Under the pieces are notes generated by a model. That model searched no databases, was not told where the DNA came from, and saw only the letters and a program-made list of their open reading frames with translations. Shown one piece after another: positions 11,303-22,560 of a DNA stretch of 64,000 nucleotides. Positions within the stretch are counted from its first letter, which is position 1; every line of letters begins with the position of its first letter. Source of the DNA: Molossus alvarezi (taxonomy: Eukaryota > Chordata > Mammalia > Chiroptera > Molossidae); assembly GCA_037176705.1 (NCBI GenBank), contig CM073886.1:13228501-13292500 (forward strand). The letters are read 5' to 3'. A program made the position numbers and the translations under genes.

Positions 11303-12404
11303 TGGGCAAAAGATTCTGGAAAAAGTGTATGTAAAATACAAGTTGCTGGGAGCTCCGTTCACACCCAAGGAGCCGGGCACAGTCTTCCCGGGAGCAAGCA
11401 CTGAGCCAAGCCCCCAGGCCCTACGTCTTCGGTGGGGCCAGGAGCAGAGCGGAGAGGCCTCTGAGAGGACACCGGATGGGGAACTGTGGTCTCCTGGTAC
11501 CCGCTCCACCTTTCCAACTTCATCCCAGGGAAAAGCAGAGAAGAAAGAAAACACCCCCTAGTCCACAAGCCCCAGAATTCTCCAGAGTCCAGGCCTTGGA
11601 GAGACGAGCTGAATCTGGAGAGGTTGCTCAAATCCCTTGGGCATGTGTGCTTCTGTGTGGACATCGTGGATGACAGGGGCTGATGAACTTTGGATGCAAG
11701 GGTCTCCCCATCCAGGGCACCAACAAACTCCCAAACGCATCTGGGAGTGGGTCCTTGCTTTCATAGAATCCTCATGGCTTGAAACGTGTTTGAACGTTAG
11801 CCATGGTGGTGACCAGAAAGGGCCTCTCTGGCCAGAGCCCTTCTGTGATGAGCCCTGAGTGTTCTCCCCAAGGCTGCCCCAAAGCTGCCCTCTGTCTGCA
11901 GGAGACACTTGGCTGGTCCTGGAGTGCATCACCCTGTGGGGGCGTCCCCATACCCTGCACACAAGATAAGTCACAGAACCACTTTTGGAAAAGCCATGTA
12001 CGGCCACTCTTGCTGGTGGCGACCATACACATCTCTGTGGACGCGAGTGGGCAGGTGTGGAGGTAGTGGGGGATGAGGAGAGCCAGGGTGCCATCTGGGT
12101 TCTTCAATTTGCCAGCTTGTGGCCTTGGGCCTGCCTCCTGCCCACATTTATGGGGATGAATTTAGTTCATACATGAGAAGTGCCTCGAATGCGCTCAGCC
12201 CAATGTGCTCAACACATGGGAGCCAACGAGTTTCTTTCTATCTTTGCTTTGCCTGCCAGGAAGCTCCGAGCAAACCCACCTCGACCTTTCTTAAGGATTC
12301 TGGGCACTCTGAACTTTTGGGTTTCTTGTCATTTCTTCTTCCCTTGTCCACTCATTATTCATTTTATTTTTATTTTTTTATTTTAAAGAATTCTTTGTAA
12401 AAAT
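11303..12404. other. Unique intergenic DNA
   Basis: No gene supported. A 178-codon minus-strand ORF (11558-12094) lacks any domain. AT content rises towards the L1/SINE nest. Confidence 0.5.
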
Positions 12405-12617
12405 ATGTTATTTTCTTGATTTTTTTTTTTAGAGAGACAGGAAGGGAGAGAGAGATAGAAGCATCAATGTGAGAAACATTCATCAGCTGCCTCCTGTACG
12501 GCCCCCTACTGGGGATCAAGCCCGCAACCTGGGCATGTGCCCTGACCAGGAATCAAACTGGGACCTCTCAGTCCATGAGACTATACTCAATCCACTGGGC
12601 CACACCACCGGCCAGGC
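12405..12617 (-). mobile_element. tRNA-derived SINE, second bat subtype
   Basis: Reverse-oriented SINE that lacks the CCTCACCYGAGG tail, with body AAACATTCATCAGCTGCCTC and CCCCCTACTGGGGATCAAGC, and head end GGGCCACACCACCGGCCAGG. It resembles the copy at 48480-48706. Confidence 0.75.
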
Positions 12618-12696
12618 ACATTATTCATTTAAAAATAATCATTTTTTTCTTAGATATAATTTACTTATTATAAGATTTACCATTTTATTTTAAATT

Positions 12697-12781
12697 TTTA
12701 TTTATTGATTTTAGAAAAAGAGGAAGAGAGAGAAAACCACATTGCTTTGTTGTTCCACTTATTTATGCATTCGTTGGTTGA
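12697..12781 (-). mobile_element. SINE tail/body fragment
   Basis: TTTATTTATTGATTTTAGAA, a GAGGAAGAGAGAGA stretch and TTCCACTTATTTATGCATTC form an older SINE-like piece directly abutting the next VES copy. No head is left. Confidence 0.4.
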
Positions 12782-13027
12782 TTTTTTTTTTATTCCTCAC
12801 CTGAGGATATCTTTCTACTTATTATCAGATAGAGTGGGAGAGAGGGAGAGAGAGAGAGACATAGAGAAACATAGATGTGATAGAGCCACATCGATGGTTG
12901 CCTCCCCCACGACCCGACCAGGGTAAGGGACAAACCGCAACTCAGGTACGTGCTCTTGACCGGAATTCAACCCGAGACTCATTGGTCCGAGGGCCGACGC
13001 TCTACCACTGAGCCAAACCAACCAGGG
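12782..13027 (-). mobile_element. VES SINE
   Basis: Full-length reverse VES: TATTCCTCACCTGAGGATAT tail at left, (GA)n, CACATCGATGGTTGCCTCCC, and head end GAGCCAAACCAACCAGGG at right. Head subtype with GTGCTCTTGACCGGAATTCA. Confidence 0.88.
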
Positions 13028-13080
13028 TGGAGGGACAACATTTTGTTTTATTTAATTTATTTTTTTAAACTGAATTTACT

Positions 13081-13316
13081 TTTTTTTTTATCCTCACCTG
13101 AGGACATTTTTTCATTCTTTATTCAGACAGAGAGGGAGGGAGAGAGAGAGAGAAACATCAACGTGAAAGGGACACATTAAGTGGCTGCCACCTGCATGAC
13201 CCAACCAGGGCCAGGGACAAACTGCAACCAAGATACATGCCCTTAGTGGGAACCGAAGCCGGGTCTCTCTGGACCGCAGGCCGACGCTCTAACCGCTGAG
13301 CCAAACTGGCCAGGGC
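13081..13316 (-). mobile_element. VES SINE
   Basis: Full-length reverse VES: ATCCTCACCTGAGGACATTT tail, (GA)n, AACGTGAAAGGGACACATTA, and head CCCTTAGTGGGAACCGAAGC to GAGCCAAACTGGCCAGGGC. Flanks share similar but not identical GAGGGACnACATTTT text on both sides. Confidence 0.88.
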
Positions 13317-13739
13317 AGAGGGACCACATTTTAACCATTCGTTCATTAATGGACATTTGTGTTGTTTTCACTTTTGGCTGTTGTAAATAATGCTGGTGTT
13401 AATATGCTTGTACAAGTTTCAGTGTAAATATAGATTTTTAATTCTCTTGGGTAAGCGCCTCGAAGTGGAATTGCTGGATCATACGGTAATTCTATCTGTA
13501 CCATGTTGGGGAACACCCCACTGTTTTACAGCAGCAGCACCATTTTGCATTCCCACCAATATGGCTCCAGTGTTCCACATCCCAGCCTGCCCGACACTCA
13601 CTATGTTTGGGGTTTTGTTGGTTTGTTTTTGATAACAGCCATCCTGATGGTGCGAGGTGGTATCCTATTGTGGTTTTGATTTGCATTTCCCTAATGACTA
13701 ATGATGTTGAACATTTTTCTTGTGCTTATTAGCCATTTG

Positions 13740-13852
13740 TGTAGCTTCTTTTCTTTTTTTCTAAATTTTTGTTGTTGTTGTTAATCGTCACCCAAGGATA
13801 TTTTTTTCATTGATTTTTTTAGAGAGCAGAAGGGAGGGAGGGGAAGAGAGAA

Positions 13853-13893
<41 letters not shown>

Positions 13894-14073
13894 CATCAAT
13901 GTGAGAGAGACACATCAATTGGTTGCCTCCCACATGAGCCCCGACCAGGGCCAGGGGTGAAACCTGCAACCCAGGTACCTACCCTTGACTTGAAATCCAA
14001 CCTGTGACCCTTCCATGCTTGGACTGACGCTCTAACCACTGAATAACATAGGCCAGGGCCATGTAGCTTCTTT
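13740..14073 (-). mobile_element. VES SINE with 12-bp TSD inside L1
   Basis: Reverse VES between perfect repeats TGTAGCTTCTTT at 13740-13751 and 14062-14073. It contains a long GAGAGA run (13841-13892). The L1 text continues across the duplicated site, so the SINE is younger than the L1. Confidence 0.92.
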
Positions 14074-14092
14074 AGAGAAATATCTGCTCAGA

Positions 14093-14398
14093 TCCATTGC
14101 CCATTTATTTTCCCATTTATTTTATTTTATTCATTTTTTAAAATCCTCACCTGAGGACATTTTTCCATTTTTGTTCAGATAGAGTTGGAGGGAAAGAGAA
14201 GAAGAGAGAGGGAGAGAGAAACATCAATGTGAAAAGGGACACATCGAGTGGTTGCCTCCTACACAACCCATCCAGGGCTGAGGACAAACTGCAACCGAGG
14301 TACGTACCCTTAGCAGGAACCAAACCTGGGTCCCTCTGGACCACAGGCTGACACTCTAACTGCTGAGCCAAACTGGCCAGGGCTCCATTGCCCATTTA
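14093..14398 (-). mobile_element. VES SINE with 15-bp TSD inside L1
   Basis: Reverse VES between perfect repeats TCCATTGCCCATTTA at 14093-14107 and 14384-14398. Head subtype CCCTTAGCAGGAACCAAACC. The L1 continues on the far side. Confidence 0.93.
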
Positions 14399-14513
14399 AA
14401 AATTAGATTTTGTCTTTTTATTGTTGATTTGTGAGAGTTATTTATATATTCTGGATACTAGTCCTTTATTAGATATATGATCTGCAAGTATTTTCTCCCA
14501 TTCTGAGGGTTGT

Positions 14514-14802
14514 ATTTTCACTTTCCTAAATGAGTTTTTTGTTGTTAATCTTTACCCGAGGATATCTTTTCCATTGATTTCTAGAGAGAATGGAAGGGAG
14601 GGAGGGAGCAATGGGGGAGAGAGAGAGAGAAATGTGAGAGACACATGGATTGGTTGCCTCCTGAATGCACCCCAACGAAGACTCAGGATCAATCCTGCAA
14701 CTCAGGTACGTGCCATTGACTGGGAATCAAACCCATGACCCTGTGGTGCACAGGCTGACGCTCTGACCACTGAGCCACACCGACTGGGCTATTTTCACTT
14801 TC
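14514..14802 (-). mobile_element. VES SINE with 12-bp TSD inside L1
   Basis: Reverse VES between perfect repeats ATTTTCACTTTC at 14514-14525 and 14791-14802. The body is the AATGTGAGAGACACATGGAT subtype, more diverged than its neighbours, suggesting an older insertion. Confidence 0.9.
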
Positions 14803-14914
14803 TTAATGGCCCTCTGAAATGCAGAAGTTTTAAACTTTGGTGAAGTCCACTGTATCTATTTTGTCTTCTGTTGCCTGTGCTTTTGGTATCTTTATTTATT
14901 TTTCTTCTTCTTCC

Positions 14915-15147
14915 TTTTTTTTCTAATCCTCACCCAAGGATATTTTTCCATTTTTCTTCAGATAGAGTAAGAGGGAGGGAGAGAGAGAGAAACATCGATG
15001 TGAGAGAGACACATCGACTGGTTGCCTCCCACACAACCCAAACAGGGCTGGGGACGCAACCGAGGTACGTGCCCTTGGTCGGAATCAAACCCTCAACTCA
15101 ATGGTCCACGGGCCAACACTCTAACCATTGAGCAAACCAGCCAGGGT
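14915..15147 (-). mobile_element. VES SINE at the edge of L1
   Basis: Reverse VES: TAATCCTCACCCAAGGATAT tail, ATCGATGTGAGAGAGACACA body, head end GAGCAAACCAGCCAGGG. No clear duplication is seen, and the recognisable L1 stops here. Confidence 0.85.
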
Positions 15148-15449
15148 GATATAGTTTTATCAGACTGTAATGGACACATTTTGCAAGGTGCAGTTCCTTG
15201 TGAACAGGGTGGTGCGAAGGTGCACCTGCGTTGGGAACAGACTGTCGTTACAGGTGGAAGCAGCCAGAAAAGGTTCCGGTGGGGAAGGCTGGCCCCTCAC
15301 GAAACAGGCTGGGACCTTCAGCCTGGAGGGGCTCCTGGGTGTGGAAGCGAGGCCCCGAAGCCCTCCATGTTGTCCTCTCCTCCCCTGCCTGCCCTCTGAG
15401 CTGAGCCCGGTCCCTGGAAGATGAGTGGTGAGCGGGAGATTGCAGGGTG

Positions 15450-15905
15450 GAAGCACACGGGGTAATTAATTCTGACTTTCAGAAGCAGTATTAAATTGGA
15501 TAGAAACTGGTGAAAACAGGATTAGAGAGAAGCTGAGCCAGGAGCAAACAGAAGGAAAACTCCCAGAGCCGGGAGGCTGAGCACTGGATGGCGGGAGAGC
15601 AGGAGAAGGCCCTGGACATTTCTGGGTGATCGCGTCATGTCCGAGGCTACCCCCACCCCACGCCACTGCAGGGGCGGCCAGCTCTGGGCCTGGAAGATGG
15701 GAACAGTGGCTCCCCTCCCTGCGACCAGCTTATCTGCACTGAGCTCACTCGAGTCCATGGATTAATTTGGAAACAATTAAAATTCTGTGCAAAACAAGCA
15801 ACGGGCTGGGCCGCCTGCAGGCTGGCACGCACGGGGCCCTTTCACCACCAACGCAGAAATCTAATTAGTGTGGGATTAGGGCAGCCACAAATCAGCAAGC
15901 AGAGA
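15450..15905. promoter_or_regulatory. AT-rich, homeobox-motif-rich enhancer candidate
   Basis: Unique AT-rich sequence in a GC-rich region with TAATTAAT at 15463, ATTAATTTGG at 15761, CAATTAA at 15774 and TAATTAG at 15862, plus CTTATCT (GATA complement) near 15729. Not matched to any repeat I know. Regulatory role is inferred. Confidence 0.35.
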
Positions 15906-17409
15906 GGGCAGCTGAATCCCGGAGCAGGGCACGCCCCACAGAGCCCGCGACAGACACAGCAACCGTCCGCCCTGGGCTGGCGTCTCCAGAGGAAGGCTGC
16001 GCCCACAGGCATCACCCTGACCCCTTGGTTCTCCTGCCCACCCAGGCCCGCAGACCTTTGCCATTCACACTTGCATAAACGGCAAGCCCGGCTACGTCCC
16101 ACAGAAGGGACCAGGAGGGGCTGAGGTCACTCACTGCTGTGCCTGCCCCCACTGGGACCTCGCTTTTGCAGCTGGGCTTTGTAAATCACTCAGAGGCCTC
16201 TACTTTCTCTTCAACATTTTTGGGGCATTTCTGGAGGCCCCATCACTCTTTGTTGGGCCACTGAGATACTTTTGGCTGTTTGGCTGGAGGAGCTAGGGTT
16301 TGGCTGAGAGGCAAGCGCACCCTGGTGGGCGCGTGGGCATGTCCTCAGGGTCACCTGTGGTCCAGGTATGTGAGGACCGGGCAGAGCTGCCATGGTGCTG
16401 AGCCAAGGGAAGCAGCCTGGCTCTGGTGAGGGCCCACTTTGCAGACACAGTCAAAGGCATGTGTCCTGGCGGCCTCCGGGCCAATGGCCACTATTTCATA
16501 TGCCCTGGAAGTCCTCCATGTGCCCAGTACCTGCCCCTCGTCACGTCTGGATGCATCACAGGTCGGGGGCCAGGGGCACGGGGCTCGCTCCCCTCTGTGT
16601 ACGAGAACACCTGCCCTGCTGAGGGGCTCCTGACCTGCGCAGAAACCACCGGAGAGCCACACACCTTCCTTCCAGAAAAGCAAGTGCCCTCCCGCAGTGT
16701 CTGTTCCATCAGGATCCGGCACACACCCTGGTGTCCTCAGGCCCTGGAATGACAGCCTCTCTCGAGGACTAGGAGGAGGCACACGGGCATTTTCGGAGGT
16801 GCTGGCAGCTCCGCTGTCGCCCTGCGCACACAGCTGCCACGTGCATGTGTGCGGATGGTGACTCCACGGACTTCACAGAGCTTTCCAGGCATTGCAGGTG
16901 GAGGCTGAGGGCGGGGTGCAGGGCGGGGCTGGGTAGTGGGGAACCCGGGGCCCCTTGTCCTCTTCCCTGCTCCCCCGTCTGTTGGGACCACAGAGTTGGT
17001 GAGAGATGTGTCCCACCCTGTGGTGCCCTGTTCTTTGCTTACCTCCAGGTGGCCACACAAAGCCATTGGGGGACGCTGCTGTGGAGGGAGACCAGGGCAC
17101 GGTGATGTCAGAGCAACTGGAGGGGAGGGAGGGCTGGCGATCCTTCACTGAGTGAAAGACTAGAGACCAGAGGTCGAGAGGTCGAGAGGTCAGGGCTGAG
17201 GACATCCTGCGTGTGCTAATGAGTTTGAACTCTGGCCCCAGCTCCACTGCTTGAAGGGTCATCCTGGGAGGTGCTGTGTTATCAGCTCCCAAAGATTCCA
17301 TTCAACTTGTCAACTTGTCCCTCTGCTGTTTGGAGATAGACACAGCCCAGCTGGGGCCAAGGCAGGGGCGCCTCGTCCCAGCCCACACCAAGAACTAAGA
17401 AGATTAACG
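15906..17409. other. Unique GC-rich intergenic DNA
   Basis: No gene or repeat family recognised. A short GAGGTCGAGAGGTCGAGAGG triplication lies near 17169. Confidence 0.5.
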
Positions 17410-17434
17410 TGTGTGTGTGTGGGGGGGGGGGGGG
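17410..17434 (+). repeat. (GT)n(G)n tract
   Basis: GTGTGTGTGTGTGT runs straight into a run of about twelve G, prone to slippage and to G-quadruplex folding. Confidence 0.85.
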
Positions 17435-18849
17435 CAGGGAAGTGGAGGGTAGACCCAGCAGACCCTGCCCCCAAGTTGGGAGAGGATCCCAGTTAGCTGG
17501 GGTTTACAGTTGGCTGATGTGGGAACCGGGGTGGCCAGGGGCTGGGCCAGCTGACCGCCTCCTCTGGACTAGATCGTGGGGTAGGACGAAGCCATACGTG
17601 ACTTGGTGTCCCCCACACCCAGAAAGAAAACTGGGCTACACCATTGAGATCCCCAGGTTTTGGTTTTGAGCCAGAGTATTGGGGGCTCTGGGAGCCCCCT
17701 GAATTTCCACTGGTGGCTTCTGCCCCCATGGGCCCTTTGGAGGCTGAGTGTCCCTCACCCACTGTGACCCTTCTGGAAGTTTCAGGTGATCTGAATAAAC
17801 TTCTGCTTCTGGGTGAATTCCCAGCAAAGTGGGGTTTTCCTGGCCACATGCAGGGTTCAGACAGGGGTTCTGGTGGCCGAGGGCTGTGCTGGCAGAGGTG
17901 ACCCGGAGTGACTGGTGGCTACAGTGGAGGGACAAGCAGCGGGCATTGTGTCCAGCTACTTTGAGCCCTCATGATCCTGTCTGGGTCCCAGAAGGCAGCT
18001 CACACTGTCTAGGGCCCCCAGTGTGTCCTCCATTCCTTTGAGGGCTTGTCCTGGTTCTTTCCCAGAATTGGGGTGTCTGCACATCCCCTGGGGTCTGACA
18101 TGCAATATGTAACCTGCCTCCCCCTGTGGCTCCAGCCTCAGCTCCAGTGAGGACAAGCCACACCCTCAAAGCCCCTCTAGGGTTAGTGTGGCAGGATGAG
18201 TGACTGTCCAGGGTCACAGGTGGCTGGCTGTAGGCACTCGGGCAGGGTCCCGGGCCTCTGAGTCAGGTGTAGTGTGACCTGGATTCTCTTGCTCTTCCTC
18301 TCGGGAGCCAGCACTGGGGCCCCTCCCGGCTGCTGGATGAGGGCCTGATTCCTCTTCCTGATTTGCCTGGAAAACACCCCTGGAATCTACTTGGCAGGTG
18401 GCCGAGGTACATTTGCAGGACGTTCCTTCTGCTTCCAGAGGGAGCAAACACGGCCTCGCCCTGCTGGGCCCATGAGTGAAAATCCCTTGGGGGTCCGGCT
18501 CTGCTGGGGCTGGGGCTGGAACACAGGGCTAGTGATGAGGCAGCTTCTCCTGGTGGATTCTGCTTGGGGGCAGGGCAGCTGGGGGAGCCCAAGTCCTTCC
18601 CTAAGGGGGTCTGGGTTGGGTGGCAGCTCAGAAAAGGCCCCCTGTTGAACACTCGGCCCTGGGGCTGGAGGCTGCTGACCCCACACGTTGGCCTGGCTGG
18701 CAAGTTGAGGCCCGGCCTGGTGGACAAGCTGCAGGGACAATCCTGAGCATCAGCTCAAGCAAATGCAGGGTGCAGATGGGTTCTGTGGAGCCACTGAGAG
18801 TTGCAGCCCCAGGACCTTGGGGGGACTGATGGAAAGGAGCCATCCCCTT
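17435..18849. other. Unique intergenic DNA
   Basis: Nothing supported apart from chance ORFs. Confidence 0.5.
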
Positions 18850-19000
18850 CCCCAAGCCTGGGTTTCCTCTCCGTGAGATAGGTGCTATATCACTGACATT
18901 AATTAGGAGTTAGAAAACACCACTGGGTGACACATGGCCTGTCCCTCTGCACCTGTTTCCCCACCTATAAAGGGGCAGTGTCTACGATTTAGAAGGATGC
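18850..19000 (-). mobile_element. MIR pieces, reverse
   Basis: GGGTTTCCTCTCCGTGAGAT and CTCTGCACCTGTTTCCCCAC followed by CTATAAAGGGGCAGTG both resemble the reversed MIR core. Confidence 0.5.
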
Positions 19001-19627
19001 TGGGAGCAGCCCCTGTCCTTCCCTGGTGGCCATGCACGGCTGAGGGGCTCCCTCAAGGGGCTGGGGAGTAGTCCCGGACACCATCAGGACATTGTCAGCA
19101 GAGAATTGGCTCTGGCTGATGTCACTCCCTCTGGGTCTCCGCTTCCTGGTGAGCACCAGGAGCAGATGCTAGCAGAGGATCAGCGGGCTGAGGGCTCAGC
19201 TAAAAGCAGCCCAGAGGCTGGAAGCCTGACACCTTGAGAAGGCCACCTCATCGCCATCACTGAGCTGGTGTTGTCATGGAGACCACCACCGCCCAGCACA
19301 GAAGGTGCCCTCAGAGATGGACTGGGCCCTTGAGGGTGGAGAAGGAGCAGGAGGTGTGGGGCGCGCATCTGCTCTTTGGGGAGCAGGACAGTGAGTTGCT
19401 GGCTGGAGGACAGAGCCCATCCCTGTGACCTGCCCCTTCAGAATCACAGCACAGTGGTCAGGAGGTGCTGTACCACCAAAAGGATGTGACAGGTCTTCCC
19501 TTCCCCTGTCCCCAGCATTTGAGCTTGTTCTATTAGAAAACCAAACACAAGGAGTGAGATGGAAAACATCTTCGGAGGATGGCCTCCTTTCTTTTTGAAA
19601 AGTCAGAGCCATTGACTTTCTCTCATT
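19001..19627. other. Unique intergenic DNA
   Basis: Nothing recognised before the VES insertion. Confidence 0.5.
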
Positions 19628-19918
19628 TCAGTGCAGTTTTTTTTTTAATCCTCACCCGAGGATATGTTTCCCATTGATTTTTAGAGAGAATGGAAGGGAG
19701 AGAAAGGGAAGGAGGGAAGGAGGAGAGAGAGAGAGAGAGAGACAGAGAGAGAGAGAGAGACATTGATTGGTTGCCTCCCACACGTGCCCCAACCGGGGCT
19801 GGGGATCAAACCTGTAGCTCAGGTAACGTGCCCTTGACCAGGAATCAAACGCAAGATCCTTTGGTGCAAGTGGCCAATGCTCTAACCACTGAGCACACTG
19901 GCCAGGGCTCAGTGCAGT
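19628..19918 (-). mobile_element. VES SINE with 10-bp TSD
   Basis: Reverse VES between TCAGTGCAGT repeats at 19628-19637 and 19909-19918. It has a long (GA)n stretch (19723-19760) and the GAGCACACTGGCCAGGGC head end. Confidence 0.9.
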
Positions 19919-20108
19919 CTTGATAAGGAGCAGCTCTGCTTGACTGTCGGAATGATGGGGTTCAGTGGGACCAGGGCCCTCCAGTCTTCGAGGGCCAGCT
20001 GGGCTGGTGAGCCCTGTAATGTGGCTGGTCCAAATCAAGATGAACCATCAGTATAAAACACTAGCCAAATTTCCAAGACTTAAAAAAAGATTTTTAAAAA
20101 GAATGTAG

Positions 20109-20219
20109 CCTTGGCTGGTTTGGCTCAGTGGTTAGAGCATCGACCTATGGACCGAAGGGTCTCAAGTTGAATCCCCAGCCCTGGGGTTGGGGTCAAGCAG
20201 GAGGCAATCAACAGATTCA

Positions 20220-20255
<36 letters not shown>

Positions 20256-20375
20256 CTCTCGCTCTCGCTCTCGCTCTCACTCTCTCTCCTTCCCTCCCTC
20301 TCCCTCTCTCTTTCTTCCATTCTATCTAAAAATCAATGGGAAAATACCCTCAGGTGAGGGTTAACAACAACAAGA
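20109..20375 (+). mobile_element. VES SINE with expanded CT tract
   Basis: Forward full-length copy: CCTTGGCTGGTTTGGCTCAG head, then an expanded (CT)n/(GCTCTC)n tract at about 20227-20310, then AAAATCAATGGGAAAATACC and CTCAGGTGAGGGTTAACAAC. It is inserted at the left edge of an L1 3' end. Confidence 0.9.
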
Positions 20376-20945
20376 GTACAATGTGGTAGACCCATGTAAT
20401 GGAATATTACTCAGCCTTTAAGAGGAGCAATACACACTGCAGCATGGATGGACCTTGGAAACATGATGCCAAGTGAAAGAAGCCAGACATAAAAGGTTAC
20501 ATGTTGTATGACCCCAATTATGTGAAGTGTCCAGAACAGGTGAATCCACACAGACAGAAAGTGGATTAGTGAGCTGCCGGGGAGGGAGGGCCTGGGGAGT
20601 GACCGCTAATGGGGACAGGTTTCTCTTTGTGGGGATGAAAACATTCTCAAATTCACTGCAGCTGGTTGCACAACCCATTGAAATGAACACTTTAAATGGG
20701 GATTGTACGGTATGTGAGTTAGATATCAACAAAACTGTTTTAAACTGTAAAAAATCTCATTAATTTTTTTATATTAATTAGATGCTGCAATGGTCCTATT
20801 TTGGATATATCTATTATGAAATTTCAGTTGGGGAGGATGAAAAAGTTCTGGTGATGGTTGCACTAGGTAAATATACTTAATTTCACTGAACTGTGTGATT
20901 TAAATGGTAAATTTATGTTATGTATATTTTACCACAAAAAGTGTG
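20376..20945 (+). mobile_element. L1M-type 3' end
   Basis: Sense L1 3' region: GTAATGGAATATTACTCAGC, GCATGGATGGACCTTGGAAA, AAGTGAAAGAAGCCAGACAT, GGTGATGG-type text and AACACTTTAAATGGGGATTG. From about 20800 a second diverged segment repeats the ending (GGTGATGGTTGCACTAGGTA, TTTAAATGGTAAATTTATG), so this may be two fragments. Confidence 0.75.
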
Positions 20946-22144
20946 GGGAGTGCAATCATACAGACTCCTTGTCTCAGTTCTCATGCATGTCCCATAAAGT
21001 TTCCATGTCGCTGAGTGTGTCACAGGGATGTGCCATGAGCTGTTTGTACCGGTCCCCAGTGGTGGGGCTCCCGGCTTACATGTATATAAACTGAGTAATG
21101 ACTTGCAGCTATGATGAAGGACTGAGGGGCCAGTGGGCTGGCATGGGGGCAGAGGTGAGGGGCAGTGCCACAGGGAATCTGGGGGACCATCTGGAAGGCT
21201 TGGCCTCCTGGCCCTGTGGGCTTAGCAAGGACAACAGGGACAACCCACATCAACCACGGCGCAGGCGGGCTGGCGGGGCTGCTGTTGTCGTTTTGCTATT
21301 TCTCACAGCAGAGCGTCTGGCTGGTTTGCAGAACACCCCACCTGGGAGGCGGGTCCCTGGGCCACATGTGGGGAAGCCCCAGACTGTCTGCCTGACAGAA
21401 AACAGATGGCCCTTCTTCCTCCAGGGCCCAAGGCCCGAGCCTGGGGGACGCTCTGCGCTGGTCTGAGAGGCCGGGACCACTCTGCATTCCGAGACGTGCA
21501 CACTGCCTCCAGCCCAGGAAGGACGCCTGCGAGGCCCCGCCTTCCGCCAGACTGTCACCAGCATACCCACACCAAGCACAGCGGCCTTCTCAGTGGCCCT
21601 CCCCTGGATCCCCCACCAGACAGGCCCCGAGGAGGCCCTGGCCTTTCACTTCCCCCGCCAGGGAAACCACCCAGCCCCTTGCTGGCTGCCCGGAGCGTAG
21701 ACACAGCTCTGTTTCCGCTCAGCACCATGGACATCTGTCACCAGAGAAAGCCAACTGTGGCCAACATGTCCCCGAGACATGTGTCTGGCTCCGAGAATGT
21801 CTCTCTGCACCTCCCCTCTGGGTCGGCACGTGCCCTGCTAACCTGCCTGAGTCTTATCCCATTTTCTCCCACCTGGGCCTTCTTCCATCCACGGTCCTGC
21901 CATTTCCTCTCCCCTCGTCACTCCATGAGCATCTACTGACCACTGCTGTGAGCCAGCTGCAGAGCCCCAACAGGCTACCCACCCCGGGGGCCCGCCCCCT
22001 GCCCTCTCCCCTGGCCTGCCCTAGCCAGGTCTGCCCCAAAGCCTCCAGCGGCCCCTCCGCCCAGCACAGGAGCCCAGTGTGCCCTGTAGAGGGCCCCTCA
22101 TTTCCCAGACATGGTCCACAGTTTCCATAGCAGGCCTTGGTACC
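20946..22144. other. Unique GC-rich intergenic DNA
   Basis: A 177-codon ORF (21406-21939) has no domain. No repeat recognised. Confidence 0.5.
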
Positions 22145-22560
22145 TCCCGGGATGCTATGCAGGGTCCCCCTAAAATTCACGTCCACCCAGGACCTCAGAA
22201 TGTGACCTTACTTGGACACAGGGTCTTTACAGATGTAATCACATTAAGATGTGGTCAGATGGAAGGGGAAGGGCCCTAAAACCAGTGGCTGGCATCCTCA
22301 TGAGAAGAGGACACAGAGACGTGGACACGGAGAGAACGGAGTGTACGACCGCGGGGATTGGAGTGATGCAGCAACAAGCCAGAGACTGGGGGCTTCACCA
22401 GGAGCCGCAAGAGGCAGGACGGATCCTCCCCGAAGCCTCTGAGGGAGTGCAGCCCTGAGACACCTTCATGTCACATTCTGGCCCCCGGATTCGAGAGGAT
22501 AAACTTCCCCGCTTCAGGCCTCGTGGTGCTTTGTTGCAGCAGCCACAGGGCTGAGACACT
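22145..22560 (+). mobile_element. MLT1-type MaLR LTR
   Basis: Shows CCCCCTAAAATTCACGTCCA, GACCTCAGAATGTGACCTTA, GGGTCTTTACAGATGTAATC, GAGGACACAGAGACG and the 3' end CTTTGTTGCAGCAGCCACAG. Near full length and diverged. Confidence 0.8.

Larger units (their letters stand above)
12620..14915 (-). mobile_element. Old L1 (3' part of ORF2/3' region), interrupted by SINEs
   Basis: The + strand reads as the complement of an L1 ORF2 3' region: TTGTAAATAATGCTGGTG (13381), GGAATTGCTGGATCATACGG, TGGTTTTGATTTGCATTTCC, TATATATTCTGGATACTAGT, TTTTCTCCCATTCTGAGGGT and TTTTGGTATC. Pieces lie at 13317-13751, 14060-14136, 14383-14535 and 14791-14915; the part at 12620-12695 is less certain. Many stops, not functional. 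It matches old mammalian L1M-type elements. Confidence 0.8.

Noticed and set aside
13810..14007. Arg/Glu-rich ORFs over the GA tracts
   Set aside because: These are translations of SINE GAGAGA runs, as are similar ORFs at 12705-12926, 19690-19923 and 14871-15131.
20109..20190. tRNA-like sequence with box A/B-like words
   Set aside because: It is the head of a VES SINE with attached body and tail, not a tRNA gene. The same applies to the other SINE heads.
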